From: Woronichinia naegeliana WA131
Lineage (GTDB): Bacteria; Cyanobacteriota; Cyanobacteriia; Cyanobacteriales; Microcystaceae
DNA length: 64,000 nt
NCBI GenBank assembly: GCA_025370055.1
Contig: CP073041.1
Location: 682,001 to 746,000, forward strand
Direction of reading: 5' to 3'
Of this stretch, positions 54,449 to 63,470 are shown piece after piece; position 1 is the stretch's first letter; each line of letters begins with the position of its first letter. The notes under the pieces were generated by a model. It was given only the letters and a program-made list of their open reading frames with translations. It did no database searches and was not told the DNA's origin. Position numbers and translations under genes: made by a program.

Positions 54449-54818
54449 TAATGGCGTTGATGTTATGATTATCCTTGCTTCTCTTTCTAAGGGGCAATAC
54501 GTTTTTCCTCAAAGGTGAACGCTGATATACATGACGATTCACTATAACCTCACCATAAGGTGTTTGATATTCTTTCGGTTGCTCTCCCTTACTCTTCCAG
54601 ATTTCTTCACCGATTTTTAAGGGTGAACCATCTGTATCTAAATATTTCAAGGCTTCTTTGCTGGCGATGCAACCTACTTCGTTTAAGCCTTTTTGAATAT
54701 TTATTTCTGTATCCAACATTGAACGACTTAGTTCTAATGTTAGTTCTATTTTTATCTTTGAACCCTCTACATTAATTAGTTTTGCTGTCATCATTGTTTC
54801 CTCTTTGTCACTTTTCAT
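54390..54818 (-). CDS. K6 transposase, N-terminal frame
   Basis: Protein-identical to the other K upstream frames. It is useless on its own because the catalytic frame of this copy is truncated. Confidence 0.75.
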   Translation of the reverse strand: MKSDKEETMMTAKLINVEGSKIKIELTLELSRSMLDTEINIQKGLNEVGCIASKEALKYLDTDGSPLKIGEEIWKSKGEQPKEYQTPYGEVIVNRHVYQRSPLRKNVLPLRKRSKDNHNINAIIGKTGILKNVRDGRQRGEK

Positions 54819-54865
54819 CTCATGTTAACACTTTTCTTTTCCTTCATCAACTAAAGGTCACACCC

Positions 54866-55100
54866 CTGGGATAAGAGGATAGGGCAATGGGCAGTCCACC
54901 CCTAGAATCAAAACCAAAGACAAGAATTCTCGGTTTGAGACTTCAATACATAGGAACCGCAGGGCTTGCGGGGATAGTCTGTGGAGCGAACATAAGACTA
55001 TAAAACTCCTTGGGGGTGGAGGCAGTTGCTATGAAGCAGAAACCTAAATCTCACAATTTAGGTTTCTTCGCCGTTCTACGGTGGAGAGGATGTCAACTTG
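54866..55100 (+). ncRNA. Remnant right end of an IS200/IS605-type element with structured (omega-RNA-like) sequence
   Basis: The hairpin AAACCTAAAT-CTCACA-ATTTAGGTTT has a perfect 10-bp stem. It is preceded by GGTGGAGGCAGTTGCTATGA and followed by a second small hairpin (CGCCGTTCTACGG). A 5' portion contains ACCGCAGGGCTTGCGGGGAT. This layout resembles the 3' ends of cyanobacterial tnpB transposons, where the guide RNA overlaps the right end. No tnpB frame remains. The assignment is from pattern memory and needs a covariance search. Confidence 0.45.
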
Positions 55101-55425
55101 AAAAGACAACAATTTGTCTCTCGCTCCGATAGTTCGATAGGGTTCTGAATAGACCTCTTGCAAAAGTTTTTTAACGGTTGACATGAAATAATACATTTAA
55201 TCTAGAAAATTCGCCTCGACTGTCAAAAACGGTGAACAACTCATCGAAAATCAAGCCAAAATAATCTCTTAAAGTAGAAGAACAAAAAATTGGCACACTC
55301 AATCCGCTCAGCTTGTCTCCAAAAGCTGAACTTAAAGAATAAATTATCTTGAATAAATTATTCTGTTTTCATCTCCACCTTAGTTTTTAATTCTTTTGTT
55401 TCTAATTCGTAGTTATAAATACATG
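55101..55425. other. Intergenic stretch without a recognisable gene
   Basis: The DNA is AT-rich. A minus-strand frame of about 48 codons (GDKLSGLSVPIFCSSTLRDY.. ending HVNR) is open, but I do not recognise it. AGACCTCTTGCAAAAG near 55162 resembles the outer ends of some IS5-like elements. It is probably a mosaic of old IS fragments. Confidence 0.35.
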
Positions 55426-55557
55426 GGCACTGGTATCGTCTAGCTAGAAGCTACAAACGTTGCAATACGAGAGGTTCAAGAAATCAGGCGAATTTGGAGT
55501 AAGTCCTCCCAAGTTAACCCTTTTTCAATTATACCGAGAGCTACAGCAGGAACTTCT
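55426..55557 (-). pseudogene. Truncated 3' end of an IS1-type (N) element
   Basis: GGCACTGGTATCGTCTAGCT is followed by the last 25 or so codons of the N transposase (VPAVALGIIEKGLTWEDLLQ) with a few substitutions. It is cut just before the Y2 terminus. Confidence 0.88.
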
Positions 55558-55752
55558 CTAGGGGTACATCCCGGATAAAGTAGTAGATAGAATCTGGGGT
55601 AAAATGGAAAAAAACTGATGAGCGAAAAAAGTATGTTACCGATTCCCCCAGAAGAAAAAGCACTGTTAAAACAGCATCTCACCGAATCAGCTCGTATCCT
55701 GCGCAAATATACGGAACCAGAGAAACAGAAGGACTTTGGAAGCATCGAAGTA

Positions 55753-56883
55753 TACTTCAAACGTTCATAATCTGAGATTTATCAAAGCGTTGAAATCGTA
55801 AGGTGAGCAAAGAATCAAGCTCCTCCTTATATTTTACGTTAGCATCTTCAAGACATCCTGAAATTGCTGCAGAAAACTGCGTAAAATCTTCATAATATTT
55901 TGCGTATAAACACTTCTTCTTCACAAACTTCCACAGTCTTTCAATTAAATTCAAGTTAGGAGAATAAGGAGGTAAGTACAGTAACTCTATTCCTAATGAT
56001 TCTGCCAACTCCTGCACAATTCGGCATTTTTGATAACGAGCATTGTCTAATACCAACGTAATCGGTATTAATAGTCCTAATTCTGCTATCTTTTCTAGGA
56101 GTTCACAAACCTGAGTTCCCGTAATATAAGAACTGTTCGTTACCATAATTACTTCATGGGTAATTGCATTTAATGCTCCTAACACATTAAAACGTTTTCT
56201 CCCTGATGGTGACTTAATAAAAATCCTCTTGAAGCACCATATAAAATTTACAAATGCTCCCATTACAAAATGAGAGGCATCTACAAAGAAAACTGCCCTT
56301 TTTCCTGCTTTTGCCTCTTCTAGCCTTGGTTCTAGCTCTTTTTTCCTATAGCTATCCTGAGCTTCTACATCTGCTTTTGATGGAATTGTTCCCACCTTTA
56401 GACACCTCATTCCTATTGACTTTAAAAATTTTCTGACTTGCGTTGGACTTCTTTTTATTCCCGTTAATTCTTCTATTCTTTTTACTGCTTCATTTATTCT
56501 TGCTGGTGGATTTGACTCAAAATATGCCTCAATTGTCCCTTGATGCTCTGTTAACTCGCTTTTCGGGCGATTAAATTTTATTTCTTTTAGTTTTTCTATC
56601 CCGCCCTCTTGATAATCACGGATATAGCTTGTCACCGTATTTACTGAAACTCCTGCGAATTGAGCAATTTTTTGATGAGATAATCCCTGACTTTTTAACC
56701 ATAAAACTTCCATCTTTAGCTGTACTCTAGGATGCGGGTGATTAAACCGACCGTAAGACAACAGTCTTTTGTCTTCTTCCGTAAATTCTAACTTAATCAT
56801 TTCTCAGCCTCTTGACTACTTTTTCTATTTTTACTATATTATCTCTTATTTTTAAAATTCGCAACTTGTGACCGTGTTCAGTA
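55753..56883 (-). mobile_element. IS630-type element Z1 (1131 bp)
   Basis: The ends are TACTTCAAACGTTC and, inverted, TACTGAACACGG. The target TA is duplicated (55751-55752 and 56884-56885). The uninterrupted site is visible in Y1 and Y3. Z2 has the same length. Confidence 0.93.
55757..56800 (-). CDS. IS630-type transposase (Z1)
   Basis: The 347-residue intact frame has helix-turn-helix segments LSHQKIAQFAGVSVNTVTSY and a winged helix. The DDE regions are KRAVFFVDASHFVMG (first Asp), ITLVLDNARYQKC (second Asp) and LPPYSPNLNLIERLWKFVKK (Glu). The single-frame organisation differs from R, which is split. It is probably an active family, with two full copies and two fragments here. Confidence 0.92.
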   Translation of the reverse strand: MIKLEFTEEDKRLLSYGRFNHPHPRVQLKMEVLWLKSQGLSHQKIAQFAGVSVNTVTSYIRDYQEGGIEKLKEIKFNRPKSELTEHQGTIEAYFESNPPARINEAVKRIEELTGIKRSPTQVRKFLKSIGMRCLKVGTIPSKADVEAQDSYRKKELEPRLEEAKAGKRAVFFVDASHFVMGAFVNFIWCFKRIFIKSPSGRKRFNVLGALNAITHEVIMVTNSSYITGTQVCELLEKIAELGLLIPITLVLDNARYQKCRIVQELAESLGIELLYLPPYSPNLNLIERLWKFVKKKCLYAKYYEDFTQFSAAISGCLEDANVKYKEELDSLLTLRFQRFDKSQIMNV

Positions 56884-57873
56884 TAGAAGTCAGAACCCAG
56901 ATGTTAGAAATTGTGGGGCCAACAATGGGGGAGTTTTTTTTTCAGAAGGGGGGAAAAAAACGGTCTGGAAACAAGCGAAAAATCAAAACCCTAGTCGGAG
57001 AAGTGGAAATAAGCCAAAAACAAGCCAGAAAACTAAAGGTGTCGCCAAAAATCGTCTTAAGTCCAGGTTTAGAGAAATGCTGTCTAAGAGCCAGTGCGAA
57101 AACATCCTACCAACAAGCAGAAGAAGATATAGAGGAGTTGATGGGGATAAAAGTAGGACATAGCAGTTTACATCGCTTGGTAGAACGGACAGAACTGCCC
57201 TTAGCTCAAGCTCAGTCAGAGAGTGCGGGGGTCAGTATAGATGGGGGAAAGATTTGTCTGCGGGGCGAGGAGAAGGAAGGGGGACAGTGGCGAGATTATA
57301 AACTGGTGAGTCTTCATGGCAATGTCTGTGAAGCCTTTTTCCAAGACCCAGAGGGCTTAAAGAATTGGAGCAATGTTCAACCTTTGTCTCCAATAGTGAC
57401 CTTTTTGGGAGATGGTCATCCCGGAATCTGGAATGCGGTAGAGAGTTTCGCCACTCAATCGTGGCTGATACGACGAGAGGTGTTGGATTGGTATCATCTC
57501 AAGGAGAATCTGTTCAAAGTGGGTGGCTCTCTCAAACGGCTAGAAGCAGTGGAGCATTTACTGTGGCGGGGTTTTGTGAACAAGGCAATAGATGCGTTTG
57601 ATGGAGTCAAAAGCAAGAGGGCAAAGAATTTTCAAGCCTATTTGACGAAGCATTATCAGCGTATCCCTGATTACCAATACTATCAACAGCTTGGTATTGT
57701 GATTGGTTCTGGTGATGTGGAGTCTAAGATTAAACAGGTGGGAGCTAGGGTTAAATTGTCGGGAGCACGTTGGCATCTTCATAATGTTTCTCGTATTCTT
57801 CGGCTACGATGTGCTTATCTCAATCACTCTCCTCTTTTGAGTGTCAATGTATTATCTTAAGTGGGATGCACCC

Positions 57874-58164
57874 GATGGTCAGAGCCTCAAGCTGAGAATT
57901 TTATCATTTATTTAAACAAGCATAAACATCGGATTGTCAATTATGGTTATTTGCAGGCAGAGGGCATTTCTATTGGCTCTGGCTCTGTCGAATCTCAAGT
58001 TAAACAAATTGGTCATCGTCTTAAAATTACTGGTGCGAGTTGGAATTCTGACAATGTACCACAAGTCCTTCGTCATCGCTGTTCCTATTTAAATGATTAC
58101 CTTTTTTGACTCTTTCATTTACCTCGTTAAGTATTTCTACTTATTGCAAAGGTGAGATGCTCCC
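57874..58164 (+). pseudogene. 3' fragment of an X element (X3)
   Basis: It begins in the codons for GWSEPQAENFIIYLNKHKHR directly at the Y2 end and runs to the X terminal repeat GGTGAGATGCTCCC. The 5' part is missing. From 58165 to 58231 a short non-IS stretch carries no gene I can name. Confidence 0.88.
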
Positions 58165-58241
58165 AGTCAGGGAAACCGTTTGACCAGACTAAGTTGGCTC
58201 TTCCTAACGTTGTTTTAGAGGAGGAAACTGATTTTTTGCCT

Positions 58242-59478
58242 CAGGGCGAACGCATCTAAAAATGATACAGATACAAGAACATTATAGAGGGATGGATAAG
58301 GGAAAATAAGGGAAAGTGCATAGAAAACAAAAGCGATGAAACTCCGACCCAAATATAGACTGGTAGAACACTTTGCCGAAATAGATGACCCTCGCATCGA
58401 ACGAACAAAACGGCATAAACTCATTGATATTCTAACGATTGCCATCTTAGCCGTCATTTGTGGAGCAGAAGGTTGGGTAACCATGGAAAGTTTCGGCAAG
58501 GCTAAACATCAATGGCTAAAAAAAATTTTGGAATTGCCGAATGGCATCCCCTCCGACGATACGTTTGCGCGTGTATTTGCTAGTCTGAATCCAGAGCAAT
58601 TTCAAGACTGTTTTCTGCATTGGGTCAAAAGTATAGCGGAGGTAAGTGAAGGAGAAGTGATAGCGATTGACGGCAAAACCCTTCGCCACTCCTATGACAA
58701 TGCCAACGGAAAGGGCGCAATTCAGATGGTAAGTGCATGGGCAACAGCAAATCGTCTAGTACTAGGACAGTGCAAGGTGGAAAGCAAATCGAATGAAATC
58801 ACGGCGATTCCTAAACTCCTGAAAATGCTAGAGGTCAAAGGTTGTATCGTAACGATTGATGCCATGGGAACTCAGACAAAGATTGCCCAACAGATAGTAG
58901 GGCGAGGGGGAGATTATGTTTTGGCATTGAAAGGCAATCAAGGTAATTTATGTGAGGATGTTGAACAATTATTTGCTCATGCTCAATCGGTTAATTTTGT
59001 GGGAATTAAGCATGATTTTCATCAAACAATAGACAAGGGACATGGACGGATTGAAATTCGCCGTTGCTGGACGATGGAACAAACAGAATTTTTGCTGGGT
59101 GCGGAGAAATGGGCAAAGTTGACGAGCATCTGTATGATTAAAGCGGAGAGACGATTGAAAGACAAAACAGAGTATGAGACTCGCTACTATATCAGTAGCC
59201 TGCCGAGTAATGCTCAAAAATTATCCCAATCTGTTCGTAGTCATTGGTTGATAGAAAACTCTTTACATTGGGTTCTAGACTTGGCCTTCAACGAGGATGC
59301 TTGTCGCATTCGTAAGGATTTTGCTCCTGAGAATTTAGCCGTCTTACGCCATATCGCTCTTAACTTGCTCACAAAGGAAAATACTCTGAAACTTGGTATC
59401 AAGAATAAACGGCTACGCGCTGGTTGGGACGAGGACTATCTCCTTAAGGTTTTACTCGGATAAGATGCGTTTGCCCTG
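58242..59478 (+). mobile_element. ISAs1-type element A4 (1237 bp), intact
   Basis: The ends are CAGGGCGAACGCATCTAAA and CGGATAAGATGCGTTTGCCCTG-type (inverted CAGGGCAAACGCATCTTA). It has no target duplication of its own. TTTTTTGCCT on its left recurs after the right end of V, at 60022-60031, so A4 and the V piece appear to have moved together. Confidence 0.94.
58336..59463 (+). CDS. ISAs1-type transposase (A4), intact
   Basis: The 375-residue frame has the N-terminal DDE_Tnp_1-associated domain ([20 protein letters not shown], then [19 protein letters not shown]). The catalytic region is [36 protein letters not shown] and [30 protein letters not shown] near the C-terminus supplies the conserved Glu. 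It is the only undamaged A transposase in the window and the likely source for mobilising A copies and MITEs. It has Thr in WVTMESF where other copies have Ala. Confidence 0.93.
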   Translation: MKLRPKYRLVEHFAEIDDPRIERTKRHKLIDILTIAILAVICGAEGWVTMESFGKAKHQWLKKILELPNGIPSDDTFARVFASLNPEQFQDCFLHWVKSIAEVSEGEVIAIDGKTLRHSYDNANGKGAIQMVSAWATANRLVLGQCKVESKSNEITAIPKLLKMLEVKGCIVTIDAMGTQTKIAQQIVGRGGDYVLALKGNQGNLCEDVEQLFAHAQSVNFVGIKHDFHQTIDKGHGRIEIRRCWTMEQTEFLLGAEKWAKLTSICMIKAERRLKDKTEYETRYYISSLPSNAQKLSQSVRSHWLIENSLHWVLDLAFNEDACRIRKDFAPENLAVLRHIALNLLTKENTLKLGIKNKRLRAGWDEDYLLKVLLG

Positions 59479-59892
59479 CCTATCATAAGAACCTCTTTTC
59501 GTTTTTCCATCTATCTGTATCAGCTCTATGTCCATTTTCTCCGTTAGACTGCTTATCCAGCTCAGAAAACTTTTTTCTAGTTCTTCTGTTTCCAACATTC
59601 CAAATACTCTTCCAAAGGTATCGTGAGAGGGAATTCCCTTTGGTAACTCTAGAAACATTTCTAGCCATTCTCGTTTGGCTTTGCCATAGGCTTCAATTGC
59701 TACGAAGCCATCTGCCCCTGACAATACTGCCAATATTCCTATGGTGACAATTGCTGTTAAGTTATAGTCTTGCCTTCTCCCTGTTCTCGGTTCTTTTAGG
59801 CACTGAAAATGTTTCAGTATGCTTCTTTTGATAATTTTGACTTCTTTTTCTTGTTGTGGGGTTAGAACTCTTGCGCCGAAGCCTTTTGCCAT
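59479..59892 (-). pseudogene. V transposase, N-terminal fragment
   Basis: From MAKGFGARVLTPQQEKEVKI the frame reads HFQCLKEPRTGRRQDYNLTA and GILAVLSGADGFVAIEAYGK, ending in ELIQIDGKTKRGSYDR at the A4 border. It is clearly homologous to A but only moderately similar. The rest of the catalytic domain is missing. Confidence 0.88.
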
Positions 59893-60021
59893 CTTTGACC
59901 TCACTCACTTACTTTTTTTAAATAATAGCCTTTTCTTCTCTTAGATGACTGCTTCTTTTTTACACTATATTTCTCTCTTTTTGTCTGTATTTTTTGTAAC
60001 AAATAAGATGCGATTACCCTG
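59479..60021 (-). mobile_element. ISAs1-type element V, right portion only
   Basis: The right end AAGATGCGATTACCCTG is a variant of the A terminal repeat (inverted: CAGGGTAATCGCATCTTA). The left portion is missing exactly where A4 abuts. The following ten bases TTTTTTGCCT duplicate those left of A4. Confidence 0.85.
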
Positions 60022-60353
60022 TTTTTTGCCTGTTTCCCCTTGACACTTAACACAGTATCTACTAGTAGTCTAAGGCGTAAGTTAAGATACTATTATTAGG
60101 CAACCGATAAAAAGATAAATATAGGTATATAGGAGAAAAAGTCATGCCCCGATTAGCCTCCAAAGAGTTAAAGTTGGAAGCAAAAGAACGAGAACATCTA
60201 GAAAAACTGATAAATCGTCATACAACAGAGCAGCAAATTGCCTTAAGGGCAAAAATAGTGCTTCTGGCAGATGAGGGAGAAAATAATCGAGAAATTGCTA
60301 GAAAATTAAAAATCAGCCGAAAAATGGCAAGTCAATGGAGAGAAAGATGGATA

Positions 60354-61484
60354 TACTGAACACGGTCACAAGTTGCGAATTTTAAAAATAAGAGATAATA
60401 TAGTAAAAATAGAAAAAGTAGTCAAGAGGCTGAGAAATGATTAAGTTAGAATTTACGGAAGAAGACAAAAGACTGTTGTCTTACGGTCGGTTTAATCACC
60501 CGCATCCTAGAGTACAGCTAAAGATGGAAGTTTTATGGTTAAAAAGTCAGGGATTATCTCATCAAAAAATTGCTCAATTCGCAGGAGTTTCAGTAAATAC
60601 GGTGACAAGCTATATCCGTGATTATCAAGAGGGCGGGATAGAAAAACTAAAAGAAATAAAATTTAATCGCCCGAAAAGCGAGTTAACAGAGCATCAAGGG
60701 ACAATTGAGGCATATTTTGAGTCAAATCCACCAGCAAGAATAAATGAAGCAGTAAAAAGAATAGAAGAATTAACGGGAATAAAAAGAAGTCCAACGCAAG
60801 TCAGAAAATTTTTAAAGTCAATAGGAATGAGGTGTCTAAAGGTGGGAACAATTCCATCAAAAGCAGATGTAGAAGCTCAGGATAGCTATAGAGAAAAAGA
60901 GCTAGAACCAAGGCTAGAAGAGGCAAAAGCAGGAAAAAGGGCAGTTTTCTTTGTAGATGCCTCTCATTTTGTAATGGGAGCATTTGTAAATTTTATATGG
61001 TGCTTCAAAAGGATTTTTATTAAGTCACCATCAGGGAGAAAACGTTTTAATGTGTTAGGAGCATTAAATGCAATTACCCATGAAGTAATTATGGTAACGA
61101 ACAGTTCTTATATTACGGGAACTCAGGTTTGTGAACTCCTAGAAAAGATAGCAGAATTAGGACTATTAATACCGATTACGTTGGTATTAGACAATGCTCG
61201 TTATCAAAAATGCCGAATTGTGCAGGAGTTGGCAGAATCATTAGGAATAAAGTTACTGTACTTACCTCCTTATTCTCCTAACTTGAATTTAATTGAAAGA
61301 CTGTGGAAGTTTGTGAAGAAGAAGTGTTTATACGCAAAATATTATGAAGATTTTACGCAGTTTTCTGCAGCAATTTCAGGATGTCTTGAAGATGCTAACG
61401 TAAAATATAAGGAGGAGCTTGATTCTTTGCTCACCTTACGATTTCAACGCTTTGATAAATCTCAGATTATGAACGTTTGAAGTA
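60354..61484 (+). mobile_element. IS630-type element Z2 (1131 bp)
   Basis: The left end is TACTGAACACGG and the right end ACGTTTGAAGTA. TA is duplicated (60352-60353 and 61485-61486). It is inserted in W in the codons for RWIAGQK. Confidence 0.94.
60437..61480 (+). CDS. IS630-type transposase (Z2)
   Basis: A 347-residue intact frame nearly identical to Z1 (SYREKELEP for SYRKKELEP and LGIKLLYL for LGIELLYL). All DDE regions are present. Its start is preceded by AGAGGCTGAGAA. Confidence 0.92.
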   Translation: MIKLEFTEEDKRLLSYGRFNHPHPRVQLKMEVLWLKSQGLSHQKIAQFAGVSVNTVTSYIRDYQEGGIEKLKEIKFNRPKSELTEHQGTIEAYFESNPPARINEAVKRIEELTGIKRSPTQVRKFLKSIGMRCLKVGTIPSKADVEAQDSYREKELEPRLEEAKAGKRAVFFVDASHFVMGAFVNFIWCFKRIFIKSPSGRKRFNVLGALNAITHEVIMVTNSSYITGTQVCELLEKIAELGLLIPITLVLDNARYQKCRIVQELAESLGIKLLYLPPYSPNLNLIERLWKFVKKKCLYAKYYEDFTQFSAAISGCLEDANVKYKEELDSLLTLRFQRFDKSQIMNV

Positions 61485-61956
61485 TAGCAGGACAGAAAAG
61501 TGAAATAGAAATAACAGAAAGAATCAAAGATGCTGAACGTAGTGGAGCACCCGCCAAGTTTAAACGCGAACAAATCTTGAAGTTGTTCAAATTAGCCTGT
61601 GATGACCCAAAGAATTATGAGCGTCCGATAAGTCACTGGACAGGACGAGAATTAGCCGAGGAATTAGTAAAGCAAGGAATAGTGGAAAGTATATCTCCTC
61701 GACAGGTAGGAAGATTATGGGAAGAAGCAGATATTAAACCCCATCAGTCAGGATACTGGCTGAATCCCCCCCCTGACCCAAATTTTGGGGAAAAAGTGAA
61801 TGATATCTGCCAAGCCTATGAGAGTGCAATTTTAGGAGAGGAAAAGGGAGAAAAGACTATTTCTCTAGATGAAATGACGGGAATTCAAGCATTAGAGCGG
61901 AAAGCACCAGACCGTCCGATGTCTCAGGGGAAGATTCAAGGTCGAGAATTTGAATA

Positions 61957-62258
61957 TACTTCAAACGTTCATAATCTGAGATTTATCAAAGCGTTGAAAT
62001 CGTAAGGTGAGCAAAGAATCAAGCTCCTCCTTATATTTTACGTTAGCATCTTCAAGACATCCTGAAATTGCTGCAGAAAACTGCGTAAAATCTTCATAAT
62101 ATTTTGCGTATAAACACTTCTTCTTCACAAACTTCCACAGTCTTTCAATTAAATTCAAGTTAGGAGAATAAGGAGGTAAGTACAGTAACTCTATTCCTAA
62201 TGATTCTGCCAACTCCTGCACAATTCGGCATTTTTGATAACGAGCATTGTCTAATACC
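61957..62258 (-). pseudogene. IS630-type (Z3) transposase, C-terminal fragment with element end
   Basis: It starts with the Z end TACTTCAAACGTTC next to a TA in W. It carries the last 90 or so codons (VQELAESLGIELLYLPPYSP onward on the minus strand). It is cut after CTAATACC, within the codons for the second Asp region. The sequence beyond is unrelated. Confidence 0.9.
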
Positions 62259-62417
62259 CAGCAATTCTCAGTTTTAGATACAGCAAGCCTTTTAGGGATT
62301 TAAAGAACATTTCAAAGGGGGTTTTTGGGGCAATTCTATATGTACTACCATGCCTGAAAGCCTGAAGACTCGTAAAATGAACTTGTTAATCCCGTTGAAT
62401 TTTACCCCGTATTACGC
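62259..62417. other. Short non-coding stretch between Z3 and Y3
   Basis: I see no gene, RNA or terminal repeat in this stretch. TTCAAAGGGGGTTTTTGGGG is a G-rich patch that may be a decayed REP-like unit. Confidence 0.4.
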
Positions 62418-62473
62418 GGGTACATCCCGGATAAAGTAGTACATAGAATCTGGGGTAAAATGGAAAAAAACTG

Positions 62474-62716
62474 ATGAGCGAAAAAAGTATGTTACCGATT
62501 CCCCCAGAAGAAAAAGCACTGTTAAAACAGCATCTCACCGAATCAGCCCGTATCCTGCGCAAATATACGGAACCAGAGAAACAGAAGGACTTTGGAAGCA
62601 TCGAAGTAGAAGTCAGAACCCAGATGTTAGAAATTGTGGGGCCAACAATGGGGGAGTTTTTTTTTCAGAAGGGGGAAAAAAACGGTCTGGAAACAAGCGA
62701 AAAATCAAAACCCTAG
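62474..62716 (+). CDS. Y3 transposase, N-terminal frame
   Basis: Identical in protein to the Y1 upstream frame and ends after the same G5A7 run. Two copies with G5 against one with G6 make a slippery site credible. Confidence 0.75.
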   Translation: MSEKSMLPIPPEEKALLKQHLTESARILRKYTEPEKQKDFGSIEVEVRTQMLEIVGPTMGEFFFQKGEKNGLETSEKSKP

Positions 62717-62724
62717 TCGGAGAA

Positions 62725-63470
62725 GTGGAAATAAGCCAAAAACAAGCCAGAAAACTAAAGGTGTCGCCAAAAATCGTCTTAAGTCCAGGTTTAGAGAAAT
62801 GCTGTCTAAGAGCCAGTGCGAAAACATCCTACCAACAAGCAGAAGAAGATATAGAGGAGTTGATGGGGATAAAAGTAGGACATAGCAGTTTACATCGCTT
62901 GGTAGAACGGACAGAACTGCCCTTAGCTCAAGCTCAGTCAGAGAGTGCGGGGGTCAGTATAGATGGGGGAAAGATTTGTCTGCGGGGCGAGGAGAAGGAA
63001 GGGGGACAGTGGCGAGATTATAAACTGGTGAGTCTTCATGGCAATGTCTGTGAAGCCTTTTTCCAAGACCCAGAGGGCTTAAAGAATTGGAGCAATGTTC
63101 AACCTTTGTCCCCAATAGTGACCTTTTTGGGAGATGGTCATCCCGCAATCTGGAATGCGGTAGAGAGTTTCGCCACTCAATCGTGGCTGATACGACGAGA
63201 GGTGTTGGATTGGTATCATCTCAAGGAGAATCTGTTCAAAGTGGGTGGCTCTCTCAAACGGCTAGAAGCAGTGGAGCATTTACTGTGGCGGGGTTTTGTG
63301 AACAAGGCAATAGATGCGTTTGATGGAGTCAAAAGCAAGAGGGCAAAGAATTTTCAAGCCTATTTGACGAAGCATTATCAGCGTATCCCTGATTACCAAT
63401 ACTATCAACAGCTTGGTATTGTGATTGGTTCTGGTGATGTGGAGTCTAAGATTAAACAGGTGGGAGCTAG
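62725..63470 (+). pseudogene. Y3 transposase, catalytic frame interrupted by R2
   Basis: It covers all three catalytic regions up to SGDVESKIKQVGAS and then enters R2. The last 30 or so codons are missing. One substitution relative to Y2 is DGHPAIWNAVE for DGHPGIWNAVE. Confidence 0.9.

Larger units (their letters stand above)
53894..54865 (-). mobile_element. ISKra4-type element K6, truncated by N2
   Basis: The upstream end (GGTCACACCC at 54856-54865) is intact. The part encoding the last third of the transposase is missing where N2 abuts. The sequence next to the intact end (CTGGGATA..) has no matching partner in the window. Confidence 0.9.
55618..57860 (+). pseudogene. Y2 transposase: full-length single frame except for the Z1 insertion
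   Basis: After Z1, one frame runs uninterrupted from VRTQMLEIVGPTMGEFFFQK through the G6A7 run into LVGEVEISQKQARKLKVSPK and the whole DDE core. The core is AGVSIDGGKICLRG, VTFLGDGHPGIWNAVESF, EVLDWYHLKENLFKVGGSLK and VIGSGDVESKIKQVGARV. Y1 and Y3 have G5 at the run and are split there. Y2 thus displays the complete protein order, but Z1 breaks codon 50 or so. Confidence 0.88.
55562..57873 (+). mobile_element. K-like insertion sequence Y2, interrupted by Z1
   Basis: The left end is GGGTACATCCCGGATAAA and the right end GTGGGATGCACCC, so the Y terminal repeat is GGGT(A/G)CATCCC. Z1 sits at a TA inside the N-terminal frame. Without Z1 and one TA the element is about 1179 bp. Confidence 0.92.
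60144..61956 (+). pseudogene. IS630-type (W) transposase, interrupted by Z2 and truncated by Z3
   Basis: MPRLASKELKLEAKEREHLE is followed by a helix-turn-helix (NREIARKLKISRKMASQWRE). After Z2 and one TA the frame continues AGQKSEIEITERIKDAERSG, KFKREQILKLFKLACDDPKN and ELVKQGIVESISPRQVGRLW up to the first DDE region KTISLDEMTGIQALERKAPD. The frame ends at Z3, so the later catalytic residues are lost. GGAGAAAAAG precedes the start. The 120 bp upstream of the gene (60032-60143) hold no gene. Confidence 0.88.
62418..63470 (+). mobile_element. K-like insertion sequence Y3, 3'-truncated by R2
   Basis: The left end is GGGTACATCCCGGATAAA. It is cut at GGGAGCTAG by R2; the intact sequence in Y2 reads GGGAGCTAGGGTTAAATTG. 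The missing end probably lies beyond R2 outside the window. Confidence 0.92.

Noticed and set aside
53894-55100. A K element followed by its own target duplication on the right
   Set aside because: The other end of K6 is missing, so no pair exists to test.
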